Shown here one piece after another: positions 1-7,740 of a stretch of 64,000 nt of DNA. The notes beneath the pieces were generated by a model, which was given only the letters and a program-made list of their open reading frames with translations, ran no database searches and was not told the DNA's origin. The position numbers were made by a program, and so were the translations under genes. The first letter of the stretch is position 1, and every line of letters starts with the position of its first letter. The DNA lies in assembly GCF_015352975.1 (NCBI RefSeq), contig NZ_JACYIZ010000005.1, positions 62,001 through 126,000 on the forward strand, written 5' to 3'. Source of the stretch: Aestuariimicrobium ganziense (GTDB lineage: Bacteria > Actinomycetota > Actinomycetes > Propionibacteriales > Propionibacteriaceae).

Positions 1-327
1 TATCCGATGGTGAGGCGCCCGTTCTACACCCATCCCCAGCCCGACGACCCGCACTGGTCGAACTCGTTCGACCTGCTGTTCCGGGGGCTGGAGTTGGTGA
101 CCGGGGGCCAGCGGCTGCACCGGCACGCCGACTACCTGGCCGCGATCACTGCCCGTGGCGAGTCACCCGAGGCCTACGCCGACTACCTGCAGGCGTTCGA
201 GCACGGCATGCCACCCCATGGCGGCTTCGCGATCGGGCTGGAGCGGTTCACCGCGCGGCTGGTGGGGGCCGACAACGTGCGCCGGGTGACCCTGTTCCCG
301 CGCGATCTGCACCGGGTCAGCCCCTGA
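1..327 (+). CDS. aspS: Aspartyl-tRNA synthetase, archaeal/non-discriminating type, C-terminal fragment
   Basis: The open frame enters from the left edge and stops at a TGA at 325-327, so only the last ~108 residues are present. The fragment carries the end of a class II tRNA synthetase catalytic domain. Class II motif 3 appears as GFAIGLERF near residue 76, and the tail VTLFPRD is typical of archaeal-type and non-discriminating AspRS. The enzyme charges tRNA-Asp (and, in organisms lacking AsnRS, tRNA-Asn) in the cytoplasm. An AsnRS-like paralogue is the main alternative, because the two families share this C-terminus. The start and the tRNA-binding domain lie outside the window. Confidence 0.8.
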   Translation, partial: YPMVRRPFYTHPQPDDPHWSNSFDLLFRGLELVTGGQRLHRHADYLAAITARGESPEAYADYLQAFEHGMPPHGGFAIGLERFTARLVGADNVRRVTLFPRDLHRVSP

Positions 328-341
328 TCCTGAGACGGATC

Positions 342-421
342 GTGATGGTTTCGTGCCACGCGATGGCCGGATCGGCCCCGATTCAGTCGATTTCGCCGAT
401 CGTGTGGCACGAAACCATCAC
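342..421. repeat. Long intergenic inverted repeat (possible terminator)
   Basis: Arms 342-359 and 404-421 are perfect 18-base inverted repeats. The pairing extends inward to 364/399 with one G-U wobble, leaving a loop of about 34 nt. It starts 15 nt after the aspS stop and ends before the mrp promoter, so it could end aspS transcription. There is no U-tract. The arm contains GTGGCACGAAA, which resembles the arm of the hairpin at 52916-52961, so it may belong to a dispersed family. Confidence 0.6.
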
Positions 422-431
422 CGCAGCCCGT

Positions 432-460
432 TTGCTTACCGCGGCGACCCCGGGTAGACC
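432..460 (+). promoter_or_regulatory. Putative mrp promoter (-35 TTGCTT, -10 TAGACC)
   Basis: TTGCTT (432-437) and TAGACC (455-460) are separated by 17 nt. The -10 ends 6 nt before the mrp ATG at 467, so transcription would begin at or next to the start codon, giving a leaderless mRNA. No Shine-Dalgarno precedes this ATG, which agrees with that reading. Confidence 0.5.
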
Positions 461-466
461 AGACCC

Positions 467-1627
467 ATGACTGACGCGCACCCGCTGCTTCCCTCGATTC
501 GTGCCTCGCTGCACTCGGTGATCGATCCCGAGATCCGCCGACCGATCACCGACCTGGGCATGGTCGACGCGATCGAGGTGGGCGAGGACGCGAACGTGAC
601 GGTCACGGTGCTGCTCACCACCCAGGGGTGCCCGCTGCGCAGCACGATCGAGCGTGACGTGGTCAACGCCGTCGGCGCGGTCGAGGGTGTCGAGTCGGTG
701 CGCGTGGTGATGGGCGTGATGAACGACGAGCAGCGCTCGGCCCTGCGCCAGATGCTGCGTGGCGGCCAGCCCGAGCGGGTGATCCCGTTCGCCGAGCCCG
801 GCAACCTGACCAAGGTGATCGCCATCGCCTCGGGCAAGGGCGGCGTAGGCAAGTCGTCGCTGACGGTCAACCTGGCCCTCGCCCTGGCCGCACGCGGACG
901 AAGCGTCGGCGTGCTCGACGCCGACATCTACGGCCACTCCATTCCCGACATGCTCGGCCTGGGCGATGCCCGCCCCACCCCGGTCGACGACATGATCATG
1001 CCGGTGCCCGGCCCTGGCGGGCTCAAGGTGATCAGCGTCGGCATGCTCAAGCCCAGCCGCGACCAGGTGATCGCCTGGCGAGGTCCGATCCTCGACCGGG
1101 CCCTCACCCAGTTGCTGGCCGACGTCTACTGGGGCGACCTGGACTACCTGGTGCTCGACCTGCCCCCCGGCACCGGCGACGTCGCGATGAGCCTGGGCCA
1201 GAAGATTCCCAACTCCGAGGTGCTGGTGGTCACCACCCCGCAGCCGGCGGCCAGTGAGGTCGCCGAGCGCGCCGGCAGCATGGCCGGCATCATGCGCCAG
1301 CGGGTGATCGGTGTGGTCGAGAACATGTCCTACCTCGAGACCGCCTGCCCGCACTGCGAGCAGACCCACCGGGTGGCGCTGTTCGGTGAGGGTGGCGGCC
1401 AGAAGGTGGCCGAGGTGCTCACCGAACGACTCGGTTACGACGTCGACCTGTTGGGCCAGATCCCGCTCGAGCCGGCCCTGCGTGAGGGTGGCGACGCGGG
1501 TGACCCGATCGTGCTGGCAGATCCCGAGTCGGCGTCCGCGCAGGCGATCAGCGCACTGGCTGCCGGCATCGACACCCGCCCGCGTGGGCTGGTGGGCATG
1601 CCGCTGGGCCTCAGCGTCAACGGCTGA
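467..1627 (+). CDS. mrp: Mrp/NBP35-type P-loop ATPase, Fe-S carrier
   Basis: This 386-residue protein has an N-terminal MIP18/DUF59-like domain (about 8-80) followed by a ParA/MinD-like nucleotide-binding domain. The deviant Walker A GKGGVGKSS lies at 123-131, the switch region DLPPGTGD at 231-238, and a conserved CxxC pair at C294/C297. In characterised ApbC/Mrp proteins this pair bridges a labile [4Fe-4S] cluster at the dimer interface. The role is cytosolic delivery of Fe-S clusters to apoproteins. In Mycobacterium tuberculosis mrp also lies in the sigE/tatB neighbourhood, matching the neighbours here. Length and motifs are complete for the family. Confidence 0.92.
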   Translation: MTDAHPLLPSIRASLHSVIDPEIRRPITDLGMVDAIEVGEDANVTVTVLLTTQGCPLRSTIERDVVNAVGAVEGVESVRVVMGVMNDEQRSALRQMLRGGQPERVIPFAEPGNLTKVIAIASGKGGVGKSSLTVNLALALAARGRSVGVLDADIYGHSIPDMLGLGDARPTPVDDMIMPVPGPGGLKVISVGMLKPSRDQVIAWRGPILDRALTQLLADVYWGDLDYLVLDLPPGTGDVAMSLGQKIPNSEVLVVTTPQPAASEVAERAGSMAGIMRQRVIGVVENMSYLETACPHCEQTHRVALFGEGGGQKVAEVLTERLGYDVDLLGQIPLEPALREGGDAGDPIVLADPESASAQAISALAAGIDTRPRGLVGMPLGLSVNG

Positions 1628-1651
1628 CGAACCAGAAGTTCGGTGACGAGG

Positions 1652-2080
1652 TCAGGTGGCCTCGTCGTCGAACGGCACCTTGCGGGTCGGGGTCGCCGCG
1701 GCTGCCACGGTCGCGGTCGCACCGTCGGCGGCCAGGTCGGCATCGATCTCGCTGCCGATGCTCTTGAGGTCGGCAGCGTCGGCCTCAAGGTCACCCTTGA
1801 TCTCGGCGAGATCGTCCTTGATCTCCTTGAGCTCTTCCTGCAGGTCGTCGAACAGGTGCTTCTGGATGAACGTCTTGGGGTTCAGGTCGGCCGCGGTGAG
1901 GTGGGCGTACTCGGGGCCCAGTTCGTCCTTGAGCTGGCTGGTCGCCTGGTTGGCGACTCCGCGCAGGAAGTGGACGATCTTGGCCCCCTTGCGCGCCATC
2001 TCGGGGATCTTCTCGGGGCCGAAGAAGATGATCGCGAGCACCACGAGAACGATGAACTCGGGGGCGCCTACGTCGAACAC
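1652..2080 (-). CDS. tatB: Sec-independent protein translocase TatB
   Basis: The protein has 142 residues with a GTG start. The layout is canonical for TatB: a short N-tail, one transmembrane helix (about 6-20), the hinge FFGPEKIPE (19-27), an amphipathic helix, then a long charged and coiled C-terminal part rich in Glu, Asp and Lys. With TatA and TatC it forms the twin-arginine export machinery for folded proteins; TatB docks the substrate-TatC complex. The C-tail length and its place next to a SigE-type sigma/anti-sigma pair favour TatB over TatA. It is convergent with mrp (25 nt apart). A -10-like TAACCT (complement of 2088-2093) sits 7 nt before the start. Confidence 0.88.
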   Translation of the reverse strand: MFDVGAPEFIVLVVLAIIFFGPEKIPEMARKGAKIVHFLRGVANQATSQLKDELGPEYAHLTAADLNPKTFIQKHLFDDLQEELKEIKDDLAEIKGDLEADAADLKSIGSEIDADLAADGATATVAAAATPTRKVPFDDEAT

Positions 2081-2087
2081 ATCTCAC

Positions 2088-2093
2088 AGGTTA
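2088..2093 (-). promoter_or_regulatory. Putative tatB -10 box
   Basis: On the minus strand the hexamer reads TAACCT and lies 7 nt before the GTG start, the spacing expected for a leaderless transcript. No convincing -35 is seen. Confidence 0.35.
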
Positions 2094-2135
2094 TCCGGAT
2101 GGGCCAAGGAGTGCCCGTCTGCCCGTCCACGGTGG

Positions 2136-2154
2136 GTCGCGAGCGCCCCGCGAC
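2136..2154 (-). terminator. Hairpin after the sigE/anti-sigma operon
   Basis: GTCGCG (2136-2141) pairs with CGCGAC (2149-2154) across a 7-nt loop. It sits directly downstream of the anti-sigma stop. No T-run follows, so termination is plausible but unproven. Confidence 0.35.
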
Positions 2155-2156
2155 GC

Positions 2157-3578
2157 TCAGCCGAAGAGCCGTTCGAGCCCCATCCGCGCGCGCTGCCAGA
2201 CCGTGTTGCGCACAGCCGGCTCGTGCGGCAACTCGTCCGAAACCGCCTTGGCCACGCCCGGGCCGCCATTGGTGGTGACCGCGTAGACCACGGTGCCCGA
2301 CTGCCACGACAGCACGGATCGGTCGGGGCTCAGCCCGTAGCCGGGGCCCTGGGCACCGAGGTGGCCGCGACGCATCAGCACGCTGACCCGCACATCGCCC
2401 TTGCCGTAGAGCGCGCAGACCACCATGGGGTGCTTGGCCGAGTCGGCGCGCAGCTCGATCAGCGGCAGGCCGGCCAGGTCGGTGGCGCAGGTGAAACCGT
2501 CCTCACAGACTCGTCCGTGTGCCCCGGTGACGGTCTGGCTGGCGAGGCTGAGCCTCAACTGGCTGCTGGCCGACTCACCCGAGGTCTCGGCGAACGAGGT
2601 GAACCCGGCCGAGCGGACGACGTTCTGGTCGGTGTCGAACGACTCGCTCCACATCACCAGGCCCAGCGCCTCGGCGATCCACCAGCGGGCGGCCAACGAG
2701 CCGTCGCTGCGGTGTGCCTCGATCACCGTGGTCACCACACCAGAGATCTGGCCCCCGGGCGCCTGCTGGAACGACACGCTGCCGGCGGGCAGCACTGGCT
2801 GGTCGGCCCCGCCACGGATCGAGAGCAGCCCCGAGTTGATCGGGTCGCCCTGACGGTCGAGCACGGTGACGGTCAGCGGCTCGCCCAGCGGTTGGCTCAC
2901 CTCGACCGCAGCGACGACGAAGTCGGCACCGTTGCCCAGCACCACCCGCTGCACGCCGCGGTAGCCGACGGTGGGCTCTGAGGCATGGTCGAGCAGTGCC
3001 CTGGCGGCGTGGGCGTCGATGACGCGCCAGTCGATCTCCGAGACCAGGCGTGGCGAGTCGACCTGGGGGGTGGTGGCCAGCAGGTGCGGTGAGGTGGCCT
3101 GCACGGCGCTGACGGCACCGGCCACCGGGCCCGAGCCGACCGACAGGTCGTACTCGAGGCTGGCGACCGCGTCCACATCGGCCACCGTCGGCAGTGTGGG
3201 CGCGAGCACCAGGCCCAGCCCGAAGACCATCACCGACACCATCAGCACGGCCACCGACCCGGTGGCCAGGCGCACCTTGCGGCGGGTGCGTGGGGAGTCG
3301 AGTTGCCCGCGTCCGATCCCTGCCATCCACAACGGACGATCGGACGACTCCCCCGCGATCGTGGTCAGTCGCTGGCACAGCTCCTGCGGCGCGCGGGGTT
3401 CGGGGGCAGCGGCCAGGATGCGGCGCAGGCCGTGGTGCTGCACCAGCGCGGCGGAGCAGTCGTCACACTCGGCGAGGTGGGCGCGCACCTCGTCCAGACG
3501 AATGTCGGGCAGGCTCTCGTCGAGCAGGGCGTCGAAGTCGGCGCTGATGTCGGTGCACGGGCTCTGGCGGCGGATCAT
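2157..3578 (-). CDS. Anti-sigma factor with zinc-finger ZAS domain and large extracytoplasmic domain
   Basis: Residues 1-60 form a zinc-binding anti-sigma domain with the H-x3-C-x2-C motif (H34, C38, C41). A single transmembrane segment follows at about 103-125, and then about 345 residues are predicted outside the membrane. The outer part has features reminiscent of MucB/RseB-like sensors, but I cannot assign it firmly. The start ATG overlaps the sigma-factor stop (ATGA), so the two are translationally coupled and this protein should hold SigE inactive at the membrane. In mycobacteria the corresponding RseA is small and cytoplasmic and is followed by an HtrA protease. Here htrA is absent and the anti-sigma is much longer, which suggests built-in envelope sensing. 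Confidence 0.82.
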   Translation of the reverse strand: MIRRQSPCTDISADFDALLDESLPDIRLDEVRAHLAECDDCSAALVQHHGLRRILAAAPEPRAPQELCQRLTTIAGESSDRPLWMAGIGRGQLDSPRTRRKVRLATGSVAVLMVSVMVFGLGLVLAPTLPTVADVDAVASLEYDLSVGSGPVAGAVSAVQATSPHLLATTPQVDSPRLVSEIDWRVIDAHAARALLDHASEPTVGYRGVQRVVLGNGADFVVAAVEVSQPLGEPLTVTVLDRQGDPINSGLLSIRGGADQPVLPAGSVSFQQAPGGQISGVVTTVIEAHRSDGSLAARWWIAEALGLVMWSESFDTDQNVVRSAGFTSFAETSGESASSQLRLSLASQTVTGAHGRVCEDGFTCATDLAGLPLIELRADSAKHPMVVCALYGKGDVRVSVLMRRGHLGAQGPGYGLSPDRSVLSWQSGTVVYAVTTNGGPGVAKAVSDELPHEPAVRNTVWQRARMGLERLFG

Positions 3579-4267
3579 CGACGCAGCACCTCGTCGATGA
3601 AGGCGTCGGGTTCGAGGTCGCGGGCCTGGCCGGGCAGTTCGTCCGGGGCGCCCATGACGTGGGCGTGGCCGGGTTGGGGACGACGGTGCGCGAGCAGGGT
3701 GCGCAACTTGCTGCGGCCGCGCTGGATGCGGCTGCGTACGGTGGCCAGCGAACTGTCGGTGATGGTGGCGATCTCGTCGTAGCTCAGACCCTCGACGTCA
3801 CACAGCACGACGGCGACTCGCACGTCGGGGGGCAGCTCGGCCATGGCCCGGGCGATGTCGTGGTCGAGCGTCGCCTCGATGGCTGTCTGGGCCGGTCCGG
3901 GCGCCGACGCCTCGATGCGTTCCTGGGCTTCGGCCATCGGGTCGAACCGGATCCGCTGCCGGCGCCGGGCCTGGTCGAGGAACAGGTTGGTGGTGATCCG
4001 TCGCAGCCACCCGGTGAGGGTGCCCGGCTCGAAGTCGTGGATCGAGCGGAAGGCTCGCACGAAGACGTCCTGGGTGAGGTCCTCGGCGTCGTGGGGGTTG
4101 CCGGTCAGGCGCAGGGCGACGCGGTAGACCATGTCGGAGTGCTCGCGGACGAGTTCCTCCCAGGTGGGGGTCGTCCACTCCGGCGACGTGGGGGCAGGAT
4201 CGTTCGTGCGCCGTCTGGTGCCGAACATCTGCTGACCCGCCGCCTCTGGGTTGGGGATCGGGTGCAT
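3575..4267 (-). CDS. sigE: ECF RNA polymerase sigma factor, SigE type
   Basis: The protein has 230 residues with sigma region 2 at about 35-105 (HSDMVYRVALRL and the DAEDLTQDVF box) and region 4 near 140-195 (YDEIATITDSSLATVRSRI helix-turn-helix). There is no region 1.1 or 3, as usual for extracytoplasmic-function sigmas. The N-terminal ~35 residues look disordered. Its stop overlaps the start of the anti-sigma gene. The neighbourhood (a methyltransferase, anti-sigma, tatB and mrp) matches that of mycobacterial sigE, which responds to cell-envelope and heat stress. The symbol therefore rests on family plus synteny; the exact stimulus here is inference. Confidence 0.87.
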   Translation of the reverse strand: MHPIPNPEAAGQQMFGTRRRTNDPAPTSPEWTTPTWEELVREHSDMVYRVALRLTGNPHDAEDLTQDVFVRAFRSIHDFEPGTLTGWLRRITTNLFLDQARRRQRIRFDPMAEAQERIEASAPGPAQTAIEATLDHDIARAMAELPPDVRVAVVLCDVEGLSYDEIATITDSSLATVRSRIQRGRSKLRTLLAHRRPQPGHAHVMGAPDELPGQARDLEPDAFIDEVLRR

Positions 4268-4498
4268 GAGGCCAACCCGACCCTGCCGTGCTGTCCATCA
4301 TGCCTCAGGAGCCTGAGAGCCACCTGTGAGGTCGCAACTCCCCAGCACGACCGCACAGGCGACTCACCCTTACAACGCTCGGGCGGGCCAAATGGTTGCC
4401 TCGCGGGGCGCACTTTCTGCTCGGCGAGCAGTCACCGTCAGGGGGCATCCGTGGGACGGTGCTCGGAATCTGGCACCGGATGGGCAAGAATCGACACC

Positions 4499-5407
4499 AT
4501 GAGCACCGAGACCACGTCCCCGTTCGGCACCTGCCTGGTCGCGATGGTGACCCCGATGAAGGCCGACGGGTCGCTGCACCTGGACGATGCGCGCAAGCTC
4601 GCCGACCACCTGGTCGAGTCGGGCTGTGACGGCATCGTGGTGAACGGCACCACCGGTGAGTCGTCCACGCTGACCACCGACGAGAGCATCGAGATCATCG
4701 CGGTGGTGGCCAGCCACCTGGCCGGACGCGCCAAGGTGGTCGCCGGGATCGGCTCGAACGACACCGCGCACGCGGTGCACCTGGCCAAGGCCGCCCTCGA
4801 CATGGGGGCCGATGCCGGGTTGCTGGTCTCGCCCTACTACAACAAGCCCACCCAGCGTGGCCTCATCGCCCACTGCACCGCGGTGGCCGATGCCACCGAG
4901 TTGCCGATCATGCTCTACGACATCCCGGGGCGCACCGGGATTCCGTACGCGACCCCCACCCTGCTCGAACTCGCCAAGCATCCCCAGATCATGGCGGTCA
5001 AGGACGCCAAGTGCGACCTGTGGGCCGCGACCAAGGTGATGGCCGAGACCGACCTGGCCTGGTACAGCGGCGCGGACGAGATGAACCTCGCCCTGCTGGC
5101 GCTGGGCGCTGTCGGCGTGGTGAGCGTCGTCGGCCACGTGGCGGCCGGTCACTACCGGGCGATGGTCGAGGCCGTGAGCTCGGGCGACCTCGACCGGGCT
5201 CGGACGATCCACCGGGCCTTGGTGCCGTTGACCGAGGCGATCATGAACACCTCGCAGGGCGCGATCATGGCCAAGGCGGCCATGGCCGAGCTCGGGGTGA
5301 TCAGTGAGCCGATGGTGCGCATGCCGCTGGTGACCTCCGACGACGCCGACTTGGCCAAGCTGCGCTCGGCGCTGGCTGCGACGCCTGCGGTGTCAGACCT
5401 GGCCTGA
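4499..5407 (+). CDS. dapA: 4-hydroxy-tetrahydrodipicolinate synthase
   Basis: This 302-residue class I aldolase-fold enzyme condenses pyruvate with aspartate semialdehyde in the first committed step of lysine/diaminopimelate synthesis. Visible features are GTTGE (50-54), YNKPTQRG (114-121), catalytic Tyr140 in LYDIPGRTG, and the Schiff-base Lys168 in VKDAK. I chose the ATG at 4499 because the open frame upstream has no coding signature and the mature family start (about 10 residues before LVAMVTP) fits. A -10-like AAGAAT lies 7 nt before the ATG. The other Dap genes in the window (dapE, dapD, dapC) support the assignment over other DapA-superfamily aldolases. Confidence 0.88.
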   Translation: MSTETTSPFGTCLVAMVTPMKADGSLHLDDARKLADHLVESGCDGIVVNGTTGESSTLTTDESIEIIAVVASHLAGRAKVVAGIGSNDTAHAVHLAKAALDMGADAGLLVSPYYNKPTQRGLIAHCTAVADATELPIMLYDIPGRTGIPYATPTLLELAKHPQIMAVKDAKCDLWAATKVMAETDLAWYSGADEMNLALLALGAVGVVSVVGHVAAGHYRAMVEAVSSGDLDRARTIHRALVPLTEAIMNTSQGAIMAKAAMAELGVISEPMVRMPLVTSDDADLAKLRSALAATPAVSDLA

Positions 5408-5429
5408 CCCAGGACCGGCCGGTCAGGCC
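5401..5429. terminator. Bidirectional terminator hairpin overlapping both stop codons
   Basis: GGCCTGACC (5401-5409) pairs perfectly with GGTCAGGCC (5421-5429) across an 11-nt spacer. The dapA TGA (5405-5407) and the TGA of the convergent carrier gene (complement of 5423-5425) both lie inside the stem arms, so one palindrome supplies both stop codons and the hairpin. Confidence 0.65.
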
Positions 5430-5644
5430 GGGGTGACCAGGGCCAGCGGGTCGCCGTCGTGGACGACGTCGCCGGGGGTCACGTAGACAGCGGTGACGGT
5501 GCCGTCGACTTCGGCGAGCACCGGGATCTCCATCTTCATCGACTCGAGCACCAGCAGGGCATCGTCCGCCTTGACGGTGGCGCCCACCTCGACCTCGATC
5601 GACATCACGTTGGCGACGATCTCCGCGCTGACCACGTGGCTCAT
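5423..5644 (-). CDS. Small biotin/lipoyl attachment carrier protein (TB7.3-like)
   Basis: This 73-residue protein is a stand-alone biotinyl domain. The biotinylation site is the ESMKM motif with the acceptor lysine at position 37, and the flanking beta-strand pattern is intact to the end. Small free-standing biotinylated proteins of this kind (TB7.3 in mycobacteria) occur widely in actinobacteria. Their carboxylase partner is not defined by this locus. A strong AGGAGG lies 6 nt before the ATG. It is convergent with dapA and divergent from the O-methyltransferase. A lipoylated role is less likely because the MKM motif is typical of biotin acceptors. Confidence 0.85.
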   Translation of the reverse strand: MSHVVSAEIVANVMSIEVEVGATVKADDALLVLESMKMEIPVLAEVDGTVTAVYVTPGDVVHDGDPLALVTPA

Positions 5645-5743
5645 GGCGCCCTCCTTGTGCAGCTGGCCCTACGACAGCGGCCAGTGTAACGCTAGGCTGA
5701 CGGCGTTGACCTCGGTGGAAGCCTCGTGGAAGGTGACAGTGGA

Positions 5744-6376
5744 ATGACTGCAGTGGATGCTCGTTCGTGGGGCTTCGCAGAGGACTTCGTCGAACTCGAC
5801 GAGCACCTCATCGCGGCCCGTGAGGAGTCGGCTGCCCTCGGCCTGCCGCCGACGTCGGCCGGCACCCTGAGCGCACTCACCTTCGTGGCCAAGGCGATCG
5901 ATGCCCGCCACGTGGTCGAGATCGGCACCGGCGCAGGTGCCTGCGGGCTGGCGCTGTTCAAGGGCATGGCCTCCGACGGCGTGATCACCTCGATCGACTC
6001 CGAGGCTGACCGCCAGGCCTCGGCGCGCAAGCTGTTCACCGCCGCCGGTCTGCCCAGCAACCGGTTCCGGCTGATCGCCGGCGACGCCCTCGAGGTGCTG
6101 CCCAAGCTGCGCGACGGTGCCTATGACCTCGTCCTGATCGACGGTGACAAGCTCGAGTACCCCGAGTACGTCGCTCAGGCGCTGCGGTTGCTGCGCCATG
6201 GCGGCGTCGTGGTGCTCAACCAGGTGCTGTGGGGTGGCGCGGTCGCCGACCCCGACAACGAGGACGACGAGGCCGTCATCCTGCGCGAGGCACTGCAGTC
6301 GGTGATCGACACCGAGCACTTCACCGCCAGCCTGCTGCCGGTCGGTGACGGACTGCTGGTCGCCGTCAAGGATTGA
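5744..6376 (+). CDS. SAM-dependent O-methyltransferase (class I, catechol-OMT-like)
   Basis: The protein has 210 residues from the ATG at 5744 (a GTG at 5726 is the alternative start). The SAM-binding glycine loop VVEIGTGAGACGL is at about 57-69, the acidic loop after strand 2 contains SIDSEAD, and LVLIDGDK fits the metal/SAM region of the O-methyltransferase family 3 fold. A homologous methyltransferase gene sits beside sigE in mycobacteria, so the pairing is a conserved neighbourhood feature, although the substrate is unknown there as well. A -10-like TAGGCT lies about 45 nt upstream. Confidence 0.82.
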   Translation: MTAVDARSWGFAEDFVELDEHLIAAREESAALGLPPTSAGTLSALTFVAKAIDARHVVEIGTGAGACGLALFKGMASDGVITSIDSEADRQASARKLFTAAGLPSNRFRLIAGDALEVLPKLRDGAYDLVLIDGDKLEYPEYVAQALRLLRHGGVVVLNQVLWGGAVADPDNEDDEAVILREALQSVIDTEHFTASLLPVGDGLLVAVKD

Positions 6377-6391
6377 CGCCAGCGCGCCCGC

Positions 6392-7624
6392 TCACCAGTG
6401 CTGCGGGATGCTCACACCCTTGCCGACCACGGTGACGCCACTGTCAGAGACGGTGAAGCCACGAGCGCGGTCGTGATCGTGGTTGATGCCGATCTCGACA
6501 CCGTCGGGCACCTTGACGTTCTTGTCGAGGATGGCGCGGTGCACCTTGGCGCCGCGACCGATCTCGACACCGTTCATCAGGATGGACGAGTCGACCTGTG
6601 CCCACTTGTGGATGCGCACGTTCGGGCTGAGCACGCAGCGGTCGACGTCACCGCCGGAGATGATGCAGCCCGGCGACACGATCGAGTCCTCCGCGGTACC
6701 GCGCAGGGTGAACTTCGCACCCGGGGCCTGCACCTGGTGTGACCAGATCGGCCAGTGCGGGTTGTACAGGTTGAACTCGGGGTCGACGCTGACCAGGTCC
6801 ATGTGGGCCTCGTGGTAGGCGTCGATCGTCCCCACGTCACGCCAGTAGTTGCGGTCCTTGTCGGAGGCACCCGGCACCGAGTTCACGGTGAAGTCGTAGA
6901 CCTGGGCGTCGCCGCCGTTGACGAAGCCGGGAATGATGTTGCCGCCCATGTCGTGGCGGGAGTCCTCCGAGGCCGCATCGTCGTTGAGCGCGGTGACCAG
7001 TGCGTCCTTGGTGAACACGTAGTTGCCCATCGAGGCGTAGGCCTCGTCCGGGGAGTCCGGGAGCGCGGGCGGGTTGTCGGGCTTCTCGAGGAACTCCTCG
7101 ATCTTGCCCGACGGGTCGGAGTCGATGATGCCGAAGGCCGAGGCCTCACGCAGCGGCACCCGGATGCCGGCCACGGTGCAGCCCAGGCCGGAGTCGATGT
7201 GCTTGTAGAGCATGTCCTCGACATCCATCCGGTAGATGTTGTCGGCGCCGAAGACGACCACGTAGTCGGGGTCCTCGTCCTGGATCAGGTTCATCGACTG
7301 GTGGATCGCATCGGCGCTGCCCTGGAACCACTTGGGGCCCAGACGCTGCTGCGCCGGCACCGGGGTGACGTAGTTTCCCAGCAGCGTCGACATGCGCCAG
7401 GTCAGCGAGATGTGACGGTCGAGCGAGTGCGACTTGTACTGGGTGAGCACTGCGATCTGGCGCAGGTCGGAGTTCGCCAGGTTCGACAACACGAAGTCGA
7501 TCAGGCGGTAGGTGCCACCGAAGGGCACAGCAGGCTTGGCCCGGTCAGCGGTCAACGGCATCAGCCGCTTGCCCTCACCGCCGGCCAGCACGATGGACAA
7601 CACCTTGGGACGCGACATCACCAT
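6392..7624 (-). CDS. glgC: Glucose-1-phosphate adenylyltransferase
   Basis: The protein has 410 residues. The nucleotidyltransferase signature [11 protein letters not shown] begins at about residue 15, with the conserved AKPAVPFGG following. The substrate-binding region includes FQGSADA and [12 protein letters not shown]. The C-terminal third is a left-handed beta-helix domain. It makes ADP-glucose from glucose-1-phosphate and ATP for glycogen or alpha-glucan synthesis. It is divergent from glgA, the usual actinobacterial layout. The ATG at 7624 is preceded 6 nt away by TAGGTT; an ATG two codons later (7618) is the alternative start. Confidence 0.94.
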   Translation of the reverse strand: MVMSRPKVLSIVLAGGEGKRLMPLTADRAKPAVPFGGTYRLIDFVLSNLANSDLRQIAVLTQYKSHSLDRHISLTWRMSTLLGNYVTPVPAQQRLGPKWFQGSADAIHQSMNLIQDEDPDYVVVFGADNIYRMDVEDMLYKHIDSGLGCTVAGIRVPLREASAFGIIDSDPSGKIEEFLEKPDNPPALPDSPDEAYASMGNYVFTKDALVTALNDDAASEDSRHDMGGNIIPGFVNGGDAQVYDFTVNSVPGASDKDRNYWRDVGTIDAYHEAHMDLVSVDPEFNLYNPHWPIWSHQVQAPGAKFTLRGTAEDSIVSPGCIISGGDVDRCVLSPNVRIHKWAQVDSSILMNGVEIGRGAKVHRAILDKNVKVPDGVEIGINHDHDRARGFTVSDSGVTVVGKGVSIPQHW

Positions 7625-7630
7625 GGCTTG

Positions 7631-7659
7631 AACCTATTGTGACCACGCGCGCAGCACAA
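7631..7659 (-). promoter_or_regulatory. Putative glgC promoter (-35 TTGTGC, -10 TAGGTT)
   Basis: On the minus strand TTGTGC (7654-7659) and TAGGTT (7631-7636) are 17 nt apart. The -10 ends 6 nt before the glgC ATG, which suggests a leaderless transcript. Confidence 0.45.
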
Positions 7660-7740
7660 GGGAATCCATGCTTTCACTCCCGCTGGGTGAGCACACCCGA
7701 TGCCGCCACACGAAGAGCCGCGGTGTGGTGTGATCGAACC

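Noticed and set aside
342..421. Inverted repeat as the ends of a miniature transposon
   Set aside because: Only 34 nt lie between the arms, no target-site duplication is visible, and a position just after a gene end fits a terminator or hairpin repeat better.
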